A stretch of 64,000 nucleotides of DNA from Paenibacillus solanacearum (GTDB lineage Bacteria; Bacillota; Bacilli; Paenibacillales; NBRC-103111): assembly GCF_910593845.1 (NCBI RefSeq), contig NZ_CAJVAS010000005.1, forward strand, positions 62,001-126,000, in the 5' to 3' direction. This document shows positions 50,578 through 58,183 of this stretch, in pieces. The translations under genes and the position numbers were made by a program. Position 1 is the first letter of the stretch. Each line of letters opens with the position of its first letter. The notes beneath the pieces were generated by a model. That model was not told the origin of the DNA. It searched no databases and was given only the letters and a program-made list of their open reading frames with translations.

Positions 50578-52965
50578 TTATTTTAACTCCGCTACTGTAA
50601 CCCCTGCGCCGCCTTCGTTGTAATTGCCCATGCGGTAGCTCTTGACATGCTTATGCTTGCGGAGAAACTCCTGAATTCCTGTCCGCAGCGCGCCCGTGCC
50701 TTTGCCGTGGATGATGTACACTTGCCCGAAGTTCGAAAGATACGATTGGTCCAAAAAGCGGTCGACCTCGATCATCGCTTCCTCCACGTTGGCTCCGCGG
50801 AGGTCTAGCTCCATCTTCGCATTTTCGTCGCGAGTCCGCTTCAACGTCGAAGTCGCCTGCGGCGGAGCCTTTTTCTGCGAAGCGGACGCCTGCTTCACCA
50901 GCTCCACGTCAGAGCGGTTCACTTTCATTTTCAAAATGCCGAGCTGCACCGTCACTTCCTGATCGCCGATCAGATCGACGACATGGCCGCGCTGGTTAAC
51001 GGTCGTCACAAGCACCTCGTCGCCTGGCTCTACCCGGCCGGCCTTCTTCTTCGGCGTGAGCGGCTTATGCTTCGCACGAAGCTCCGGCTCGGCCTCGTTC
51101 AACCGGCGTTTGAGCTCGCCCAGCTTATGATCCTTAACGCCGGCGGCTTCCTCACGCTGCAGACGGCGCAGCTCCGCGATCACTTCGTCGGCCTCGCGGC
51201 GCGCCTTCGCCACCGCGTCACGCGCCTCGCGCTCCGCCTTCTCGAACAGCTTATCCCGCTGTTCGTCAAAGCTGCTGCGTTCACGGGCGAGCTGCTCACG
51301 CAGCGTCTCCACCTCGCGGCGCAGCTGCTCGGCGCTGACGCGTTCAGCCTCGGCCTGCAGCCGATTCTCCTCCAGCGTTGCAATCATCGACTCGACGCGC
51401 TGATCTTCTTCGCCGACTTGCCCGCGGGCGTGGTCGATGATCACCTTCGCCAGACCGAGCCGCTCGGCAATTGCAAACGCGTTGCTTCGGCCCGGTACGC
51501 CCACAAGCAGCCGGTATGTCGGGCGAAGCGTCTGCACGTCGAATTCCATGCTGGCGTTAATGACGCCTTGGCGGTCGAAAGCATAAGCTTTCAGCTCGCT
51601 GTAGTGCGTCGTGGCGATGACGCGGCAGCCCATGCGGTGAATATGCTCCAATATCGAAATGGCGAGCGCCGATCCTTCGGCCGGATCGGTTCCGGCGCCA
51701 AGCTCGTCAAGCAGCACAAGGCTTTTCGGCGTCATTTCCCTTAGAATCCGAATAATGTTGGTCATATGGCTGGAGAACGTACTCAAATTTTGCTCGATGC
51801 TTTGCTCGTCTCCGATATCGGCATAAATGGCGTCGAACACACAGAGCTGACTGCCTTCCTCCGCCGGGACGAACAAGCCCGACATCGCCATCAAGGATAG
51901 CAAGCCGACCGTCTTCAGCGATACCGTCTTCCCTCCGGTATTCGGTCCCGTAACGATGATCGTCGAATATTTGTTGCCGAGCTCCACGTCGATCGGCACG
52001 ATATGCTCGGGCGCAATGAGCGGGTGCCGTCCGCGCTTCAGCTTGATGAAACCGCGGTCGTTCAGCAGCGGCAGCGTCGCTTTCATCTCCCGCGCAAGCC
52101 CTGCTTTGGCGAATATAAAATCGAGCTCGGACAACGCCTCCACATTGACGAGCAGCGGATCAGCGGCTTCGGCTACGAGGGCGGACAAGGCCCGCAATAT
52201 TTTTTCAACTTCGGCTTCTTCTTTGAGCTTCAGCTCTCTTACCCGGTTGTTGAGCTGAACGACCGACTCCGGCTCGATAAACAGCGTCGCTCCGGATGCC
52301 GACTGATCGTGAATCATACCGCCGAAATGGCCGCGATATTCCTGCTTCACCGGGATAACATAACGGTCTCCGCGGATGGTAACCAGGTTCTCCTGCAGCA
52401 TCTTCTGAATGGATGGCGTACGCACCATCTGCTCCAGCCGCTCGCGCGCCCGCGATTCGCTGGTTCGCAGTTCGCTGCGAATGCGCGAAAGCTCCATGCT
52501 CGCGGAATCCAGGACTGCCGCGTTGTCGTCAATACAGCCGCGAATTCGGTCCTCAAGCGGTTTGTGATCCGTAATGCGTTCGGTCAGCTCCAGCAGCAGC
52601 GGAATCGGATGATCGTCGTTCACATCCGCCAGAAACTTGTTCAATCGCCGGCCGCCCTGGCTCGTGAGCGCGATATCCAGCAGCTCTACCGGGTTGAGCA
52701 TGCCGCCGATCCTTGCCCGGTGAATCGCGGGACGAATATCCCGGATGCCCCCGAAGGGCGCTCCGCCCTTGAGCCGGTCGACGTTGACCGCTTCTTCGGT
52801 CGCCTGCAGGCGGCGCTTGACCGTCTGGAAATCGCCGCTCGGATCCAGTTCCCCTACCCGCTCCTTGCCGGCAGAGGTGGCCGCATGTCCGGCACATTTA
52901 TTAATAATGGCGTGAAAATCAAGCGTCGTTAATATTTTATGGTTATAGCTATTCGTTCGGTTCAA
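50578..52965 (-). CDS. mutS2: Endonuclease MutS2
   Basis: A 795-residue MutS homologue lacking the mismatch-recognition domain. The ATPase domain has Walker A GPNTGGKTVSLKT and Walker B LVLLDELGAGTDP. The C-terminal Smr endonuclease domain has LDLRGANVEEAMIEVDRFLD and HGKGTGALR. It counteracts recombination or rescues stalled ribosomes, per work in other bacteria. I chose TTG 52965, 6 bases after AAAGGAAGG; the frame extends to 52995. The TATAAT box near 53013-53018 (minus) may be its promoter. Its neighbours zapA-cvpA fit the B. subtilis order. Confidence 0.92.
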   Translation of the reverse strand: MNRTNSYNHKILTTLDFHAIINKCAGHAATSAGKERVGELDPSGDFQTVKRRLQATEEAVNVDRLKGGAPFGGIRDIRPAIHRARIGGMLNPVELLDIALTSQGGRRLNKFLADVNDDHPIPLLLELTERITDHKPLEDRIRGCIDDNAAVLDSASMELSRIRSELRTSESRARERLEQMVRTPSIQKMLQENLVTIRGDRYVIPVKQEYRGHFGGMIHDQSASGATLFIEPESVVQLNNRVRELKLKEEAEVEKILRALSALVAEAADPLLVNVEALSELDFIFAKAGLAREMKATLPLLNDRGFIKLKRGRHPLIAPEHIVPIDVELGNKYSTIIVTGPNTGGKTVSLKTVGLLSLMAMSGLFVPAEEGSQLCVFDAIYADIGDEQSIEQNLSTFSSHMTNIIRILREMTPKSLVLLDELGAGTDPAEGSALAISILEHIHRMGCRVIATTHYSELKAYAFDRQGVINASMEFDVQTLRPTYRLLVGVPGRSNAFAIAERLGLAKVIIDHARGQVGEEDQRVESMIATLEENRLQAEAERVSAEQLRREVETLREQLARERSSFDEQRDKLFEKAEREARDAVAKARREADEVIAELRRLQREEAAGVKDHKLGELKRRLNEAEPELRAKHKPLTPKKKAGRVEPGDEVLVTTVNQRGHVVDLIGDQEVTVQLGILKMKVNRSDVELVKQASASQKKAPPQATSTLKRTRDENAKMELDLRGANVEEAMIEVDRFLDQSYLSNFGQVYIIHGKGTGALRTGIQEFLRKHKHVKSYRMGNYNEGGAGVTVAELK

Positions 52966-53195
52966 AAGAAACCTTCCTTTCTTTCGCAAGCGCAAGACCG
53001 TCGTATGATTTTATATTATAACCAACACGCAAAAGTAAAGCTATCGGCGCTCCTGACATTTCCATTCATAAAGCGCATGTACCCAGGCTACCCTAAATGG
53101 TGCACCGCAGTAACAGCTTATGCCGTCCTCGGCGTAGGCTGACGATGCCGACTCGATTCGAAACGCCACACTTTAACGAAGGAGGAATCAGACTG

Positions 53196-53564
53196 ATGCA
53201 TTTGCTTGGACATCTCGTCAGATTTATCGTGTCTGCTTTGATGCTGATCATTGTATCTTGGATCGTTCCCGGTTTCAGTGTCGGAGGCTTCTGGAGCGCT
53301 TTCTTCTTGGCTTTGGTGATCGCCATTGCCGCATGGGTTATCGAGGGAGTGTTCGGCAAAAAGATTACGCCGTTTGGCCGGGGGATCGTCGGTTTCCTGG
53401 TCAGCGCACTGGTCATTTGGCTGGCGCAATTCATTGTAAGCGGCGTGTCGACAAGCATCATCGGTGCAATCTTGGCCGCTCTGGTCATCGGGATCATCGA
53501 CCTGTTCATTCCGGTGAAAACGCCGTTTGAAAGCGGGATTTCCGGACGCGAACGAGCCAAGTAA
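53196..53564 (+). CDS. Four-TM phage-holin-superfamily IV protein
   Basis: A 122-residue protein with four membrane segments (about residues 5-25, 28-50, 60-85 and 88-110). The FVSALMLIIVSWIVPGF-like start and PVKTPFESG end match the mycobacterial 4TM holin superfamily IV (PF04020), whose bacterial members are mostly not phage-borne and have unknown roles. ATG 53196 has AAGGAGG 10 bases upstream. It is transcribed opposite to mutS2 and is followed by a strong terminator. Confidence 0.75.
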   Translation: MHLLGHLVRFIVSALMLIIVSWIVPGFSVGGFWSAFFLALVIAIAAWVIEGVFGKKITPFGRGIVGFLVSALVIWLAQFIVSGVSTSIIGAILAALVIGIIDLFIPVKTPFESGISGRERAK

Positions 53565-53565
53565 G

Positions 53566-53602
53566 AAAATCAGCTGCGGCATTGTCGCGGCTGATTTTTT
53601 TT
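53566..53602 (+). terminator. Intrinsic terminator
   Basis: AAAATCAGC and GCTGATTTTT arms with an internal GCGGC/GTCGC pairing, followed by a long T run. Confidence 0.88.
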
Positions 53603-53926
53603 ATTTCTTTGTTTCATGTATATATCGTTACTGCATTCGCCGCTGCGGATCAAGGGAAAAGTCCGTTTTTATATAAAAAATACATATCGGCCGCCTGAAA
53701 AATGCCAAATTCGCCGCGATACCCGTTCCATCGACCGGAAATGATTAGAGATCTTCCGTTTCGTTCATCAGGAAACTGTCTGTGATCCTACTCACATTCC
53801 GCTTCATCGTTCACCAGAGGTTCAAGATGTTGTCACCGGTTCGTCACTGCAATTTATTTTATTTTTGTTAATATTAGGGATGTAAGGCACAGATCAAACC
53901 ATGGAAGTTGAGAGGGGACTTATTTT
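53603..53926 (+). other. Upstream region of the CuA lipoprotein gene
   Basis: This region has no gene. It contains an AT-rich part near 53860-53885. A possible promoter is TTGTCA at about 53833, with a TTTATT box 17 bases further on; the -10 is weak. No terminator or RNA was recognised. Confidence 0.45.
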
Positions 53927-54325
53927 ATGAAAAAATCGATCGTTTTGGCCGTAGCCATCGCGTTGGTATTCGCATTATCCGCTTGCGGAACGAAGGATCA
54001 GGCAGCTCCTGCCTCCACACCTCCGGCAGGAAACAGCACGCCGGCAGCAGGCGGCGCTGCAGCCGACGTGAAGCTTGTGGCGAAAAACTTTGAATTCGAC
54101 CAAAAGGAATACAAAGTGAAAAAAGGGCAAACTGTCAACATTTCGCTTGAAAACAAGGAAGGCATTCACGGCGTCGAAATCAAAGGCCTGAAAGTGAAGC
54201 TGGACAACAATGCGAAAACCGCTACCTTCAACGCCGACAAAGAAGGCTCGTACGATATCATTTGCACGATTCCTTGCGGCGCCGGTCATGTCAACATGAA
54301 AGCAAAACTGATCGTAGAAGCGTAA
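53927..54325 (+). CDS. Cupredoxin lipoprotein with CuA-type motif
   Basis: A 132-residue secreted lipoprotein. The signal ends in the lipobox LSAC (Cys20), followed by a Pro/Ala/Gly linker, then a cupredoxin domain (about residues 48-132). Metal ligands form a full CuA set: an upstream His in KEGIHGVEI and CTIPCGAGHVNM, i.e. CxxxCxxxHxxM, the binuclear copper site of cytochrome oxidase subunit II. No membrane-helix pair of a true subunit II is present, so it is a stand-alone CuA protein, perhaps a copper donor or electron carrier (inference). Confidence 0.8.
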   Translation: MKKSIVLAVAIALVFALSACGTKDQAAPASTPPAGNSTPAAGGAAADVKLVAKNFEFDQKEYKVKKGQTVNISLENKEGIHGVEIKGLKVKLDNNAKTATFNADKEGSYDIICTIPCGAGHVNMKAKLIVEA

Positions 54326-54400
54326 TTTGCACGCGATCGCCTGGCATAAGCAGAAGACTTCCTCACGAGCGCTTTTCTTGAGGAAACGAAGTTTTGCAAT

Positions 54401-54452
54401 CGCAAAAAGGACCTTTATCCCACTGTAGGTGGAGATGGAGGTCCTTTTTGCG
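54401..54452. terminator. Bidirectional terminator
   Basis: Perfect 14-base arms CGCAAAAAGGACCT and AGGTCCTTTTTGCG lie between the convergent CuA lipoprotein and cvpA genes. Confidence 0.9.
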
Positions 54453-54568
54453 AGCTGTACATAGGAAAGGCGAGCCGCGTGCATCGCCTGCCAGATCGGT
54501 GTAGTGCGGCGGAAAGTGCCGATCCGGCATAACAAGCTGCGGTATAACGCCATGTGCGAATGATCGCA

Positions 54569-55135
54569 TCATACTTTCACTTTATCGGCCGTTCCCTTAT
54601 GGTTATTCCACAGCTCCTGCAGTTTATCCGTAAGGATCGGCGTATGCTCCAAGATGTAAGGGGCGAGCTGCGACTGCTTCAGCAGCTTTTGCGCCGTGTC
54701 GTTCGGCAGCACCGTCATCACGTGAACGGCGATGACCGCGATCAACAGCGCTTCGGCCAGCCCGAGCGCTGCGCCGCTCCATTGATTGATCTGCTTTAGT
54801 CCGGGCGCGGATGCGAGCAGGTTGAGCAGCCGTCCGGCAATGCTGAACGCAATCTTGACGCCGAACAGCAGGACGGCAAACGCAAGCGCATTGTATATGT
54901 ATGTATCGAGCTTCAAGTCCTTGGCCAAAAATTCGTACTGCTGGTACGTCTCATACCCGGCCAAGCCGAGCGTGTCTCTCAGAAAAGGGGCGACATCATC
55001 GTAAAACGCGAAAGCGACGATATATGCGATGAACAGGCCGACAACCGACACGATTTGGGCCACGAATCCACGGGCGAAGCCCAAAACCGTGCCGGCAGCG
55101 ACGATGACCAGAACGGCCCAATCCAATCCGTTCAT
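54569..55135 (-). CDS. cvpA: CvpA-family membrane protein
   Basis: A 188-residue protein with about four membrane segments (LVIVAAGTVLGFARGF, then IVSVVGLFIAYIVAFAF and later ones). CvpA proteins are linked to envelope homeostasis in Proteobacteria; in Firmicutes (YshB) the function is unknown. ATG 55135 lies 7 bases after the zapA stop, with GAAGGAAT overlapping it, so it is translated with zapA. This zapA-cvpA order matches B. subtilis. Confidence 0.9.
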   Translation of the reverse strand: MNGLDWAVLVIVAAGTVLGFARGFVAQIVSVVGLFIAYIVAFAFYDDVAPFLRDTLGLAGYETYQQYEFLAKDLKLDTYIYNALAFAVLLFGVKIAFSIAGRLLNLLASAPGLKQINQWSGAALGLAEALLIAVIAVHVMTVLPNDTAQKLLKQSQLAPYILEHTPILTDKLQELWNNHKGTADKVKV

Positions 55136-55142
55136 TGCCCAG

Positions 55143-58070
55143 TTATTCCTTCTCTACGAGCTCGATCCACTCGTTGTATTCGACCTGCAGCTTCTCGTAT
55201 TCCGATTGGAGCAGCTGCAGCTCATGGAACACTTGCTCCGCCTTCTCCTGCTGCACGGTATAATCCGCTTGAAGCGCATCATACCGCTTCTTGTGCTCCT
55301 TTAGTTCATCCTGCTGTTCGTCAAACAATTCGCTTTGCACTTCGATCTCCTCACGCAGCAGGGCAATCTCCTGCTGCAGCTGCTCTGCCCCGACTGCCTG
55401 CCGGAGCAGCTCCGCTACGCGGGCTTCCTGTGCCGTGAGCCGCTGGTGCAGCTGCTCACGCTCGCCAACCGCGGCTTCCTGCCGCTGCTCGAGCGCAGCG
55501 CATTGCTCCTGCAGCGCGCGTCCGAGCTCCTCAGCCGCTTCCCGTTCGCTGTGAAGCCGCGCAAGCTCGGCTTCGCGATCGGCCAGCAGCCGTTCGATTT
55601 CGGCACTGCGTGCCTGCTGCTGGTCGGCAGCCTGGAGCGCCCGCGCCTCCTGCACCGTAAGCCGCTGTGCAAGCTCCGTATGCTTCTCCTCCAGCTCGCT
55701 GTAAATCTCCAGCTGCAGCTCCAGCTCCTCCTGCTGCTCATGCAGCTTCAGGCGCAGCTCGTCCGCATGCGTAGCCTGTTCCTCGCTGCGCTTCTGCCAT
55801 TGACTGCTGCTCTCTTGCAGCTGCAGGTTGTACGCCTGTTGCTGCGCAAGCTGCTGTTCCAAGCTTCGCGCACGCTCTTCGCGTTCCGACAGCTCCTGCT
55901 GCCGCTCCGCCAGCTCACGCAGACGTTCGGCTTCGCTGGCCTCCAGCCTCCGTTCGAGCTCGGCCAATCGCTGCTCGTGCGCTTCCTCTTGGGTCCGGGC
56001 GCGCTCCTGCGCTCCCGCAAGCTGCCGCTGCAGCTCCCCGGTGCGTTTGGCAAGCTCCCGCTCCAGCTCGGACTGCCTGTCTACACTGCTAACCTGAAGC
56101 GTTGCATGCTCCGCTTCGAGCTCGTCATACAGCTCCTGCTGCAGCCCAAGCTCTTCCTGCTGCTCGCTATACCGGCGCTGCAGCGCTTCAAGCTCCTCTT
56201 GCAGCCCGTCCCCGCGCAGCAGCAGATCCCGCGACTGTTCCAGCTGTTCGCCCAGCTGCTGCTGCAGGCGGCGGCGCTGCTCCTGATGCTCCGTCCGCTC
56301 GGCCTCCTGCTGTGCGAGGGCTTCGCGCAGCTCGGTTTCGCGCGCCGCGAGTTCGGCCGCGGCCGTTTCTTTCTGCTGCGCGAGGGCATTGCGCAGCTCG
56401 GTTTCCTTCGCCGCGAGTTCGGCCGCGGCGGTTGCTTCTTGCTGCGCGAGGGCTTTGCGCAGCTTGGTTTCCTTCGCCGCGAGTTCGGCCGCGGCGGTTG
56501 CTTCCTGCTGCGCGAGTGCTTTGCGCAGCTCGGTTTCCTTCGCCGCGAGTTCGGCCGCGGCGGTTGCTTCTTGCTGCGCGAGTGCTTTGCGCAGCTCGGT
56601 TTCCTTCGCCGCGAGTTCGGCCGCGGCGGTTGCTTCTTGCTGCGCGAGGACTTCGCGCAGCTCGGTTTCCTTCGCCGCGAGTTCGGCCGCGGCGGTTTCT
56701 TTCTGCTGCGCGAGGGCATTGCGCAGCTCGGTTTCCTTCGCCGCGAGCTCAGCCGCGGTGGTTTCTTTCTGCTGCGCGAGTGCTTTGCGCAGCTCGGTTT
56801 CCTTCGCCGCGAGCTCAGCCGCGGCGGTTTCCTTCTGCTGCGCAAGTGCTTCGCGCAGCTCGGTTTCGCGCGCCGCGAGCTCAGCCGCGGCCGCCGCTTC
56901 CTGCTGAACGAGTGCCTCAAGCAGCTCGGTTTCACGCGCCTCGAGTTCGGCTGCGGAGCTTTCCTTCTGCTGCGCAAGTGCTTCGCGCAGTCCGGTTTCA
57001 CACGCCTCTAGCTCGGCAACGCGCGATGACTCCGCTTGCAGCGCTGCCGTCAATCGGGTGCGCTCGTCTTCGAGCTGCCTCTGCAACTCGCTTACCTTGC
57101 TGTCGCTTGTCTCCTGCAGTTCCTGGTAGAGCGCCTCCTGCAGTTCCGTCTCTTGACGCAGGCTCGTCAACTGCTCCTGCAGCTGGTCGACTTGCACGCC
57201 AAGCTCGCCATACAGAAGCTCCCGCTCTTCCAGCTGCCTGGTCAGCTGCTCCCGTTCGCCCAGTGCTTCCAGCAGTCTCCGGTCGAGATCGGTTGTACGC
57301 TTTTCCTGCGAAGCCAGGCGTTCCTTGAGCTGCTTTTCCGATTCGGCCAGCTTGGATAACTGCGCGTCGCGATCCGCCAGACGGGCCCGCATGTTCTCGC
57401 GCTCCAGCGTCTGCTCCGCGGCCCGATGCTCGAGCGTCCGCTTCGCCTTCTCCAGCTCGGCAATGCGCTGTTTGCGCTGCGCCGTTTCTTGCTCGTTCGT
57501 TGCCGCGGCCGTCTCGAGCTCCTGCGCCCGAGCTTCGGTCTCGAACAGCTTCCGCTCCAGCTCTCCCGTCAATGCCTGCAATCCGGTCAAGCGCTCGCGA
57601 TCCGCCGCGTGCTCCGTCTCCAGCATTTCCCTGCGCTTGTCGAGTTCGCTAAACTGCGCCGTTACCCGGGCGAGCTCCTCGGCGGTCGCTTCGCGCTGCT
57701 GCTGCAGCGCATCCCGCTCCGCCGTCAACGCTTTCAAGAGCTCCTGCCCGTCGCTCAGTTCCTGCTGCAGCTGCGCATGCTTCTCGCTCAGCGCGGACAA
57801 TTCCTCCTTCGCCTTCTCCAGCAGCCGCAGTCTCGCTAACGACTCCTCCAGCTCCTGCTGCATCCGGCTCCATTCGTCCGCCATGTTGACCGCGGCCAGC
57901 ACGGCAATTTTGGGCAAGTCCAGGCGGGGGCTGCTTTGTGCAATTCTATGCATTTGGTCGTTTACAATCGCGACCACTCGTTTTATATAAGAAGGGCTGG
58001 ATTTGGAAACCAGCTTATACTGGGTGCCATAGATGTCGACGGTCATCTTGACTTTCTCTTCACCGCTCAC
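55143..58070 (-). CDS. zapA: ZapA fused to a giant coiled-coil tail (975 residues)
   Basis: Residues 1 to about 90 are a standard ZapA, the FtsZ-ring-associated protein (TVDIYGTQYKLV, then SPRLDLPKIAVLAAVNMADE). ZapA proteins are usually about 85-130 residues; here the frame continues unbroken for about 880 residues of Glu/Gln/Leu/Ala/Arg-rich coiled coil, including eleven 22-residue repeats at about residues 354-595. Start GTG 58070 follows GGGGAG by 8 bases and gives the family N-terminus. Only about 30 bases separate it from the pheT terminator. It may bundle or space FtsZ filaments (inference). Confidence 0.9.
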   Translation of the reverse strand: MSGEEKVKMTVDIYGTQYKLVSKSSPSYIKRVVAIVNDQMHRIAQSSPRLDLPKIAVLAAVNMADEWSRMQQELEESLARLRLLEKAKEELSALSEKHAQLQQELSDGQELLKALTAERDALQQQREATAEELARVTAQFSELDKRREMLETEHAADRERLTGLQALTGELERKLFETEARAQELETAAATNEQETAQRKQRIAELEKAKRTLEHRAAEQTLERENMRARLADRDAQLSKLAESEKQLKERLASQEKRTTDLDRRLLEALGEREQLTRQLEERELLYGELGVQVDQLQEQLTSLRQETELQEALYQELQETSDSKVSELQRQLEDERTRLTAALQAESSRVAELEACETGLREALAQQKESSAAELEARETELLEALVQQEAAAAAELAARETELREALAQQKETAAAELAAKETELRKALAQQKETTAAELAAKETELRNALAQQKETAAAELAAKETELREVLAQQEATAAAELAAKETELRKALAQQEATAAAELAAKETELRKALAQQEATAAAELAAKETKLRKALAQQEATAAAELAAKETELRNALAQQKETAAAELAARETELREALAQQEAERTEHQEQRRRLQQQLGEQLEQSRDLLLRGDGLQEELEALQRRYSEQQEELGLQQELYDELEAEHATLQVSSVDRQSELERELAKRTGELQRQLAGAQERARTQEEAHEQRLAELERRLEASEAERLRELAERQQELSEREERARSLEQQLAQQQAYNLQLQESSSQWQKRSEEQATHADELRLKLHEQQEELELQLEIYSELEEKHTELAQRLTVQEARALQAADQQQARSAEIERLLADREAELARLHSEREAAEELGRALQEQCAALEQRQEAAVGEREQLHQRLTAQEARVAELLRQAVGAEQLQQEIALLREEIEVQSELFDEQQDELKEHKKRYDALQADYTVQQEKAEQVFHELQLLQSEYEKLQVEYNEWIELVEKE
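56286..57011 (-). repeat. Eleven tandem 66-base repeats inside the zapA tail
   Basis: Each 66-base unit encodes 22 residues of the pattern LAAKETELRKALAQQ plus KETAAAE or EATAAAE. Units 4-10 are near identical in DNA; the outer units (first LEACETGLRE..., last ending in EAERTEH) have diverged. Twenty-two is two hendecads, so the segment should form a right-handed or near-straight coiled coil. High DNA identity suggests recent expansion by recombination or slippage. Confidence 0.92.
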
Positions 58071-58093
58071 AGACGTTGCTCCCCTTTCCACGA

Positions 58094-58136
58094 CAAAAAA
58101 AATTCTCCGTATCCAAGAACATTCGATACGGAGAAT
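58094..58136 (-). terminator. Terminator of the pheS-pheT operon
   Basis: Minus-strand ATTCTCCGTATC and GATACGGAGAAT form a 12-base-pair stem followed by eight T. The zapA start codon lies only about 30 bases downstream. Confidence 0.92.
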
Positions 58137-58183
58137 CGTTTTTCCTGCTCATAACACTAATGTTTTGTCGAAGCTTTTCCAGT

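Noticed and set aside
56286..57011. Possible CRISPR array
   Set aside because: The 66-base units are contiguous coding repeats with no unique spacers and stay in frame within zapA.
55335..57328. Very long plus-strand open frames opposite the zapA tail
   Set aside because: They are shadows of a low-complexity coiled-coil gene: same repeat period, no ribosome sites, Leu/Arg- or Pro/Ala-rich composition.
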